Assembly (NCBI GenBank): GCA_900290315.1 | Contig: OKRF01000400.1 | Coordinates: 626 to 9,590, forward strand | Direction of reading: 5' to 3' | DNA: 8,965 bases | DNA from: Candidatus Sulfopaludibacter sp. SbA3 | Lineage (GTDB): Bacteria > Acidobacteriota > Terriglobia > Bryobacterales > Bryobacteraceae | Shown here: in pieces, positions 1 to 4,864 of the stretch | How the letters are laid out: each line of letters begins with the position of its first letter | Numbering within the stretch: the first letter of the stretch is position 1 | Position numbers and translations under genes: made by a program | The notes under the pieces: generated by a model | Told to the model about the DNA's origin: nothing | Seen by the model: the letters and a program-made list of their open reading frames with translations, nothing else | Databases searched by the model: none

Positions 1-90
1 CGAGCAAAGCCGTCCAAGTCAGGTAGCCCGAGGTCGAGAACATAAGCGCGGGATCGGGGCGGGTGAACATGCGTTCGGGCTCCCGCCGTG
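1..90 (-). pseudogene. response regulator receiver-domain remnant (runs off the left edge)
   Basis: Read on the minus strand, positions 58 down to 3 encode AYVLDLGLPDLDGFA, the phospho-acceptor region of a CheY-like receiver domain; the first Asp of LDLGLPD is the expected phosphorylation site. The domain should have about 45 residues before this point, beginning with an acidic DD pair. Instead the frame upstream has no receiver-like sequence, no ATG, GTG or TTG start, and reaches a stop at 153-155. The gene is therefore cut off on its 5' side inside the window, near position 90, while its 3' part continues beyond the window. I read it as a truncated remnant rather than a working gene. The motif identification is firm; where the homology ends is a guess. 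Confidence 0.6.
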
Positions 91-99
91 ATAGGCGGG
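82..99. other. 6-bp GC inverted repeat at the edge of the receiver remnant
   Basis: CCCGCC (82-87) and GGCGGG (94-99) are perfect complements around a 6-base loop. The hairpin sits where receiver-domain similarity fades and just before the carrier-domain scrap begins. No T-run follows on either strand, so it is not a standard terminator. It could mark an old rearrangement junction or be chance in GC-rich DNA. Confidence 0.3.
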
Positions 100-106
100 C
101 AGTTGA

Positions 107-256
107 CGGACCGCGTCCCTCTACAATGTGCCCGCGATCCCGGCCGTCCGCCTCACCGAGATGGGCATGGACTCTCTGATGGCAGTCGAGCTGCAGACAG
201 CCATCTACCTCGTTCGCTCAAAGAGGTGGTCGAGAAAGGGCGACGAATTGAGCTAA
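107..256 (+). pseudogene. acyl/peptidyl carrier (PKS-type ACP) domain remnant
   Basis: The plus frame open from 107 to the TAA at 254-256 encodes RLTEMGMDSLMAVELQ at 149-196. This is the signature around the 4'-phosphopantetheine attachment serine of type I polyketide-synthase carrier domains (consensus like LxEMGxDSLMAVELR). The modified serine would be codon 173-175. Only this core survives: an in-frame TGA at 104-106 removes the start of the domain, and after VELQ the sequence no longer resembles the third and fourth helices before ending at TAA. No ketosynthase, acyltransferase or other synthase domain is present in the window. I infer a decayed fragment of a former PKS or hybrid PKS/NRPS gene. 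A stand-alone carrier protein is unlikely because the fold would be incomplete. Confidence 0.6.
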
Positions 257-270
257 TCGCGCTCCACCTC
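223..270 (-). terminator. possible terminator after the MATE gene
   Basis: On the minus strand, 8 bases past the MATE stop codon, GAGGTGG (complement of 264-270) pairs perfectly with CCACCTC (complement of 223-229), followed by TTTG. A smaller GCGA/TCGC pair lies inside the 34-base loop. The position is right for a transcript end, but the loop is long and the T-run only three bases, so this is weak. It overlaps the plus-strand carrier-domain scrap. Confidence 0.3.
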
Positions 271-277
271 CACAGCC

Positions 278-1615
278 TCACCGTGCGCCAGCGGCACGCT
301 TCCACGCCAGCACCAGCGCTGTGCCGATCAGGAGGAGCGCCGCGGTCAGACCGACCCAGATGCCGCTGACTCCCCAGTGAAAGGGGTAACACAGCACGTA
401 GCCCACCGGCAGCCCGAGGGCCCAGTAGCCCAGCAGGTGCGTGAGCATGGAGGTTCGCGTGTTTCCCAGGCCGCGCAGGGCGCCGGTGGCTACAATCTGG
501 AACCCGTCGAACAGTTCGAAGACTGCCGCGATGCGCACCAGCAGCGCCCCCGAGGCGATCACGGCGCTATCGGCGATGAAGAGGCGCACGATCCAGCGCG
601 GCGCGACCGCGAGGGCGATTCCGGCGCTCCCCATGAACAGCGTGCTGAGCAGCAGCGCGGTCCAGCCGGCCGTGGCCACACCGCGCAGGTCTTTGCGGCC
701 CACTGCCTGCCCGACCCGGACGGCCGCCGCGGAGCTGATGCCCAGCGGCACCATGAACGTGGTGGAGACCACCTGTACCGCGATGCTGTGCGCCGCCAGC
801 GAAACTTCATCCAAGGTAGCCGCCAGTACGGTAACGAGGCCGAAGACTCCGCCTTCGAACAGGATCTGCAGGGCGGCGGGCAGGCCGAGTCCCGCCAGCC
901 GCCGGATGCGTGCCCAATCGGGCCGCCAGGACATGGAGTGGAGCAGGTTTCCGGTTTCGGCTTCGTGCCGCAGAATGGTCGCGAGCAGCACCAGCGCCAT
1001 GTAGACCCGCGAGAACGAAGTTGACCAGCCGGATCCCTCCAGCCCCATGGCGGGAAAGCCCCAATGGCCGTACATCAGCAACCAGTTACCGAACACGTTG
1101 ATCAGGTTGGCGCTCACAATCGCAAACATCACTGGCTGGACGATATCCAGGGCTTGCAGGTAGCGGCGGAAGGCGGCGAAGAACATCAGGCAAGCCACGC
1201 CCCACAGTAGCGCCCTGGTGTAGGGAATGAGCAGCTCCATCACGTGCGGATTGGCGCCCGCGGCGCGCAGGACCGGCATCAGGGCCAGTACCACTAAGGC
1301 CGTCAGGGGGGCCAGCAGCAGTCCCAACCAGACTCCCGCGATCAGGCTACGGCGGCTCTCGTGCGGATCGTTCGCGCCGTGCGCCTGGGACACCAGGGTG
1401 TCCATGCCCAGCAGCATTCCGGTGCCGGCGATGACGATGGGATAGAACACCATGGAGCCCAGGGTGCCCGCGCCCAGGGCGGCTGCGCCCAATCGGCCCG
1501 CCATGAGGGTGTCCACGATTCCCATGGACATCCAGGCGAGCTCCGCCATCGCCAGCGGCGCGGCGAGGCGCAGCATGGGACGAAATTCGCGGCGCAGATC
1601 GGCGAGCGGGATCAT
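278..1615 (-). CDS. MATE family efflux transporter (NorM-like)
   Basis: A 445-residue polytopic membrane protein, the usual length for MATE exporters, which expel cationic drugs or metabolites from the cytoplasm in exchange for Na+ or H+. About 12 hydrophobic segments are visible in two related halves (about 14-215 and 240-437), split by a polar loop around 216-238. Family signatures include VDTLMAG (34-40), SQAHGAND (76-83) with its second-half counterpart GQAVGRKD (302-309), and ALRGLGNTR (379-387). The ATG at 1613-1615 is the only plausible start, since the frame is closed by a stop at 1637-1639; no clear ribosome-binding site precedes it. The gene stands alone: downstream lie gene scraps and upstream a repeat-rich spacer. 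Substrate cannot be predicted, and no regulator gene is adjacent. Confidence 0.93.
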   Translation of the reverse strand: MIPLADLRREFRPMLRLAAPLAMAELAWMSMGIVDTLMAGRLGAAALGAGTLGSMVFYPIVIAGTGMLLGMDTLVSQAHGANDPHESRRSLIAGVWLGLLLAPLTALVVLALMPVLRAAGANPHVMELLIPYTRALLWGVACLMFFAAFRRYLQALDIVQPVMFAIVSANLINVFGNWLLMYGHWGFPAMGLEGSGWSTSFSRVYMALVLLATILRHEAETGNLLHSMSWRPDWARIRRLAGLGLPAALQILFEGGVFGLVTVLAATLDEVSLAAHSIAVQVVSTTFMVPLGISSAAAVRVGQAVGRKDLRGVATAGWTALLLSTLFMGSAGIALAVAPRWIVRLFIADSAVIASGALLVRIAAVFELFDGFQIVATGALRGLGNTRTSMLTHLLGYWALGLPVGYVLCYPFHWGVSGIWVGLTAALLLIGTALVLAWKRAAGAR

Positions 1616-1654
1616 GGGGGCCAGCGGCTGTGCTGGTCATTTAATGAGGTTCGC

Positions 1655-1660
1655 ATAATA
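1655..1660 (-). promoter_or_regulatory. candidate -10 box for the MATE gene
   Basis: On the minus strand the complement of 1655-1660 reads TATTAT, one of few AT-rich hexamers in this GC-rich spacer, about 40 bases before the MATE start codon. No good -35 box is seen at 16-18 bases upstream. It is a candidate by composition and position only. Confidence 0.25.
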
Positions 1661-1667
1661 CGGTGAC

Positions 1668-1710
1668 AGTCGGCTCACGAGGTGATGCGTCAACGGCGGG
1701 ATGAAAATGG
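1668..1710. repeat. diverged direct repeat A, copy 1
   Basis: The copy starts with AGTCGGCTCACGAGG (1668-1682) and ends with GGGATGAAAATGG (1698-1710). Both blocks recur at 1822-1836 (one mismatch) and 1852-1864 (identical), with the same 15-base gap, so the two copies are offset by exactly 154 bases. The gap itself is poorly conserved. The offset is not a multiple of three, so this is not a repeated protein segment. Confidence 0.7.
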
Positions 1711-1808
1711 GGCCGGGGGTCAGGAACGCCGCCGACTGCGTCGGATTGAACGGGATGTGACTCGGGCGTATCGCGAGTTTGACCCGGCGGCAAGATCGCC
1801 GGCGTTAC

Positions 1809-1821
1809 CGGGTTTCGAGGG
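1809..1821. repeat. short repeat B, copy 1
   Basis: CGGGTTTCGAGGG resembles CGGGATTTCGCGAGGGG at 1879-1895 and CGGGATTTTCGAGGG at 1948-1962. The three share the plan CGGG-TTT-CG-AGGG with small insertions. All lie in the gene-free spacer between xerC and the MATE gene. Confidence 0.5.
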
Positions 1822-1864
1822 AGTCGGCTCATGAGGCAAGCGCCACTCGGTGGGATGAAAATGG
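1822..1864. repeat. diverged direct repeat A, copy 2
   Basis: This is the second copy of the 43-base element at 1668-1710, with the outer blocks conserved (15 bases with one mismatch, then 13 identical bases) and the middle diverged. It is immediately preceded by short repeat B copy 1, so the elements are interleaved. Confidence 0.7.
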
Positions 1865-1878
1865 CGGGGAAAACGCGT

Positions 1879-1895
1879 CGGGATTTCGCGAGGGG
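1879..1895. repeat. short repeat B, copy 2
   Basis: CGGGATTTCGCGAGGGG is the second of three related short elements in the spacer. It differs from copy 3 (1948-1962) by small insertions or deletions. Confidence 0.45.
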
Positions 1896-1918
1896 CAAAT
1901 TCGAGCCAGGCACGAAGA

Positions 1919-1982
1919 TGGCACGGATTTGCGGCGGACACACGGCTCGGGATTTTCGAGGGTGGCACGGGTTTGCGGCGGA
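1919..1982. repeat. direct repeat C, two 20-base copies
   Basis: TGGCACGGATTTGCGGCGGA at 1919-1938 recurs at 1963-1982 with a single difference (A at 1927, G at 1971), offset 44 bases. Between the copies lies short repeat B copy 3 (1948-1962). The second copy ends 15 bases before the xerC stop codon. The arrangement suggests duplicated units that have since decayed; no coding function is seen. Confidence 0.75.
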
Positions 1983-1997
1983 TGCAACTCCTCTAGC

Positions 1998-2897
1998 CTA
2001 GTGGGCTTTCGGATGCGCCTTATCGTATACGTCCATCAGGCTCGTCAGCGACACCTGCGTATACTTCTGCGTGGTGGAGAGTCGCGCGTGGCCCAGCAGT
2101 TCCTGAATGGCGCGGAGGTCGGCGCCATCCGCTAGCAGGTGCGTGGCGTAGGCGTGGCGGAAGCCGTGCGGATGGACGGACGGGTCGCCGGAGAGCGCCG
2201 TGGCGTACAGTTTGACGATCTTGCTGATGCCGCGGGCGGTCAGCCGGGCACCCAGATAATTCAGGAAGACCGCCATCTCCGCGCGCACCACCGGCCTTTC
2301 GCCCAGGTATCGCTCCAGGGCAGTGGAGGCCCGGCCGGGAAGCGGCACTTGCCGTTCTTTGCGCCCCTTGCCGCGGACGCGTAGCCAGCGTTCGGCCCGG
2401 TCCACATCCTCCAGGTTCAATCCCACCAGTTCGCTGATGCGCAGCCCGCAGCCGTAGAGCAGTTCGAAAATGGCGCGGTCACGGACGGGAAAGGGCCTGT
2501 CGAGCGTATCGGCCGCGACGCCATCGATCAGCGTATTCACCTGCTCCGGGCTCATCACCGCGGGCAGCTTCCTGGGTGCTTTGGGAGTGCGCACCAGCCG
2601 CGCCAGGTTGACCGGGACCACGCCTTCTCGCGACATGAAGCGAAACAGGCTGCGCACGGCGGCCAGCTTGCGGCGGATGGTGACGGCGTCCAGGTGCTTG
2701 CCGTAGAGCCACGCCATCCATTCGCGCAGAAGCAGCAGGTCGATGGCCGGCGGCTCGGGCGGCGCCAGATCGGGCGGCGAGAGGTACTCCAGAAACTGGC
2801 GCAGATCGGCGGTGTAGGCTTCCAGGGTGTGCGCGGAGGAGCCCTGGCGTACGAGTTCCCGCAGGTACAGGTCGATTTGCCGGGCCAGTTCAGACAT
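1998..2897 (-). CDS. xerC: tyrosine recombinase XerC
   Basis: A 299-residue tyrosine site-specific recombinase, the normal XerC/XerD length. Such enzymes resolve chromosome dimers by strand exchange at the dif site, acting with a partner recombinase and FtsK. The N-terminal SAM-like core-binding domain spans about 1-105 and the catalytic domain about 112-295. The full active-site set is present: R153 in GLRISEL, K177 in the RGKGRK hairpin, H244 and R247 in HPHGFRH, H270 in LLGH, and nucleophile Y279 in TQKYTQ. ATG 2895-2897 is chosen because it gives family length and follows GGCGAGG eight bases upstream; the frame stays open further upstream but only inside trmFO. Its first 8 bases overlap the end of trmFO, so translation is probably coupled. 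Coupling to trmFO favours XerC over XerD. Confidence 0.92.
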   Translation of the reverse strand: MSELARQIDLYLRELVRQGSSAHTLEAYTADLRQFLEYLSPPDLAPPEPPAIDLLLLREWMAWLYGKHLDAVTIRRKLAAVRSLFRFMSREGVVPVNLARLVRTPKAPRKLPAVMSPEQVNTLIDGVAADTLDRPFPVRDRAIFELLYGCGLRISELVGLNLEDVDRAERWLRVRGKGRKERQVPLPGRASTALERYLGERPVVRAEMAVFLNYLGARLTARGISKIVKLYATALSGDPSVHPHGFRHAYATHLLADGADLRAIQELLGHARLSTTQKYTQVSLTSLMDVYDKAHPKAH

Positions 2898-4245
2898 GGA
2901 CTTGGCCTCGCCGGCCGCGAGCAAGGTACTCCTCCAGCGCCGCCTGCGCTCGCCGGCAGACCTCGGCATGGCGTGCCTGCTTATCGCGGCGCAGCTTGTG
3001 CCGCGTGGCTTCATCGAGCTGCGGCAGCAGGTCGAAAGTGATGTTGGCGGGCTGGTAGTTGGCGGGATCGGCGCTTGAGATGTAGTGGCACAGCGAGCCC
3101 AGCGCGGTCTCTCGCGGCAGGGCGCGCGGTTCCTCGCCGCTCGCCAGCGCGGCGGCATGCATTCCCGCCATCATCCCGGTGGCGATGGCCTCCACGTAGC
3201 CTTCGACGCCGGAGATCTGACCGGCGAAGAAAACTCCGCGCCGCGTGCGCAGCTCCAGCGAGGGGGTCAAGAGCGCCGGTGCGTTGATATACGTATTGCG
3301 ATGAATCTGGCCGAAGCGCAGAAACTCGGCATTCTCCAGGCCGGGAATCAGGCGCAGGATGCGTGCCTGCTCGCCGAATTTCATGTGGTTCTGAAATCCC
3401 ACCAGGTTGAAGCTCTGCGCCCGCAGGCTCTCCTGCCGCAGTTGCACCACGGCGTAGGGCCGCCGGCCGGTGCGCGGATCGGTCAGGCCCATAGGCTTCA
3501 TGGGGCCGAAGCGCAGGGTAGCGCGCCCGCGCCGCGCAATCTCTTCGATGGGCAGGCAGGCTTCGAAGAACGGCGTGCGGTCTTCCTCAATATGAGCGGT
3601 GACATTTTGCGCCTGCAACAGTTCGTCGACGAATCGATCGTACTGCTCACGGTCGAAGGGACAGTTCAGGTAATCGTCCGTGCCGTCGGTGGACTTGCCG
3701 TAGCGCGACGCCCAGAAGGCGATGTTGGTGTCGACCGTTTCGGCATCCACGATGGGGCTGATGCTGTCGTAAAAGTAGAGCCGGCCGGACCCGGTGAGCC
3801 GCGCGATCTCCTCGGCCAACGCGTCGCTGGTGAGCGGCCCTGTGGCGATGATGACGATGCCGTCTGCCGGTAGCGCGGTCACTTCCTCACGCCGCACCTC
3901 GATCAAGGGGTCGGCGGCGATGGCCTGGGTGACGGCTTCGGAGAAGATCTCGCGGTCCACGGTGAGGGCATGTCCGGCGGGGACGCGAGCTTTCTGCGCG
4001 CAGGTGAGCAGCAGGGAATCCAGCCTCCGCAACTCCTCCTTCAATAGCCACGGCGCAGTGGATAGCGATTCGCTCTTCAGCGAATTGCTGCACACCAGTT
4101 CGGCCAGGCGGCCGGTTTGATGCGCCGGGGTGCGCCGCGCGGGACGCATCTCGTGGAGTACGGCTGGATGGCCGCGGCGCGCGATCTGCCAGGCCGCTTC
4201 CGAGCCTGCGAGTCCGCCGCCAACGATGTGAATCGGTTCCTTCAA
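2890..4245 (-). CDS. trmFO: TrmFO, folate- and FAD-dependent tRNA (uracil-54-C5)-methyltransferase
   Basis: A 451-residue protein that makes ribothymidine at position 54 of the tRNA T-loop, using methylene-tetrahydrofolate as carbon donor and FADH2 as reductant, in the cytoplasm. The N-terminal dinucleotide-binding motif is GGGLAGSEAA (9-18). C52 in ELVCSNSLKS and C230 in FFEACLPIEE correspond to the two cysteines implicated in catalysis in the Bacillus subtilis enzyme. FAGQISGVEGYVE (340-352) and YQPANITFDLLP (397-408) are further family blocks. The first codon that works is TTG at 4243-4245, giving MKEPIHIVGGG; no ATG is available before the FAD motif. It overlaps xerC by 8 bases and diverges from the DinB gene 29 bases away, so its promoter must lie within that gap or inside the DinB gene. 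Confidence 0.94.
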   Translation of the reverse strand: MKEPIHIVGGGLAGSEAAWQIARRGHPAVLHEMRPARRTPAHQTGRLAELVCSNSLKSESLSTAPWLLKEELRRLDSLLLTCAQKARVPAGHALTVDREIFSEAVTQAIAADPLIEVRREEVTALPADGIVIIATGPLTSDALAEEIARLTGSGRLYFYDSISPIVDAETVDTNIAFWASRYGKSTDGTDDYLNCPFDREQYDRFVDELLQAQNVTAHIEEDRTPFFEACLPIEEIARRGRATLRFGPMKPMGLTDPRTGRRPYAVVQLRQESLRAQSFNLVGFQNHMKFGEQARILRLIPGLENAEFLRFGQIHRNTYINAPALLTPSLELRTRRGVFFAGQISGVEGYVEAIATGMMAGMHAAALASGEEPRALPRETALGSLCHYISSADPANYQPANITFDLLPQLDEATRHKLRRDKQARHAEVCRRAQAALEEYLARGRRGQVHV

Positions 4246-4256
4246 TCCTTCAGGAT
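4245..4256. promoter_or_regulatory. small palindrome between divergent starts
   Basis: ATCCT (4245-4249) and AGGAT (4252-4256) are perfect inverted repeats around a 2-base centre, in the 29-base gap between the start codons of trmFO and the DinB gene. It could be an operator or a small mRNA hairpin near the trmFO start, but a 5-bp arm is short enough to arise by chance. Confidence 0.2.
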
Positions 4257-4274
4257 ACAGGGTAAGATCGGAGG

Positions 4275-4799
4275 ATGGATCCGAATCTCGACCAAGCCTT
4301 CCTCAAGTACTCCGCTGAAAAACTGACGCAGCTTGCCGGCCGCATCGAGCAGTGCCTGACCATGCTCAACGAAGAACAGATCTGGGCGCGCGGCACTGAC
4401 AACGAGAACGCCATCGCCAACCTGGTGCTGCATTTATGCGGTAACGTGCGGCAGTGGATCGTCTCCGGAGTGGGCAATCGCCCGGACGCCCGTGAGCGCG
4501 ACAAGGAGTTCGCGGCCCGCAGCGGCGTCTCGGGCGCCGACCTGATTGCCCGCCTGTCCGGCACCGTTCAGGAAGCGGTGGCCACCATCCAGCCGCTCAC
4601 CTCGCAGCAGATGGCCGAAATGCGGACCATCCAGGGATACAGCGGGACGGTGATGGAGGCCATCTATCACGTGGTGGAGCACTTCTCCATGCATACGGGC
4701 CAGATCCTGTTCGCCACCAAGATGCTGACGGGCGCCGATCTGGGCTTCTATAAGCATCTGCGTACAGCCGCCGCCCCGCACCGTGAGACTACGCCCTAA
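4275..4799 (+). CDS. DinB family protein (DUF1572-like putative metalloenzyme)
   Basis: A 174-residue soluble four-helix protein of the DinB/YfiT superfamily, most like the DUF1572 branch. The expected metal-binding histidine triad is present: H53 in VLHLCGN, and H136 and H140 in EHFSMHTGQI. Known superfamily members include metal-dependent thiol transferases that use bacillithiol or mycothiol, and stress-induced proteins; the substrate here cannot be deduced. ATG 4275-4277 is the earliest start, since an in-frame TAA sits at 4263-4265. The Shine-Dalgarno-like GGAGG directly abuts the ATG, leaving no spacer, so initiation may be inefficient or use the weaker AGGG further upstream. The gene lies 65 bases before the glycosyltransferase on the same strand; a functional link is not evident. 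Confidence 0.85.
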   Translation: MDPNLDQAFLKYSAEKLTQLAGRIEQCLTMLNEEQIWARGTDNENAIANLVLHLCGNVRQWIVSGVGNRPDARERDKEFAARSGVSGADLIARLSGTVQEAVATIQPLTSQQMAEMRTIQGYSGTVMEAIYHVVEHFSMHTGQILFATKMLTGADLGFYKHLRTAAAPHRETTP

Positions 4800-4826
4800 G
4801 CCCCCTGCAACGGGACCTTTACATCT

Positions 4827-4832
4827 GATAAT
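4827..4832 (+). promoter_or_regulatory. candidate -10 box before the glycosyltransferase
   Basis: GATAAT lies inside the AT-rich run TGATAATATGAT, which stands out in a 65-base GC-rich gap, 32 bases ahead of the glycosyltransferase ATG. No good -35 hexamer is found 16-18 bases upstream. If real, the glycosyltransferase has its own promoter rather than depending on DinB read-through. Confidence 0.3.
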
Positions 4833-4864
4833 ATGATTGGTGCCGTAAAGGCGCAAATCCCTTT

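Larger units (their letters stand above)
1616..1997. other. 382-base gene-free spacer, repeat-rich
   Basis: No convincing gene lies between xerC and the MATE start. The open frames on both strands overlap one another, have no ribosome-binding sites and match no family I recognise. The spacer is filled instead with three classes of diverged direct repeats (43-base, 13-17-base and 20-base units). A strong intrinsic terminator for the trmFO-xerC unit is not visible. The only hairpin near its end is a 4-bp CTCG/CGAG stem at 1946-1960 without a T-run. Confidence 0.6.

Noticed and set aside
88..369. 93-codon open frame on the plus strand
   Set aside because: It is in a different frame from the carrier-domain scrap, runs into the MATE gene antisense and has Arg/Ser/Pro-rich composition typical of a shadow frame.
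1641..1968. Overlapping open frames of 80-120 codons in the xerC-MATE spacer
   Set aside because: They occur on both strands over the same DNA, contain the non-coding repeats out of frame, lack ribosome-binding sites, and resemble no known protein.
1668..1982. CRISPR array
   Set aside because: Repeat units are of different kinds, diverged and irregularly spaced; there are no regular spacers and no cas genes.
2898..3158. 87-codon N-terminal extension of XerC
   Set aside because: The frame is open but lies inside trmFO, is Arg/Pro/Ser-rich, and would make the recombinase far longer than its family. ATG 2895-2897 has a ribosome-binding site and gives normal length.
3085..3873. 262-codon open frame on the plus strand
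   Set aside because: It is antisense to trmFO, whose motifs are complete; no ribosome-binding site or recognisable domain.
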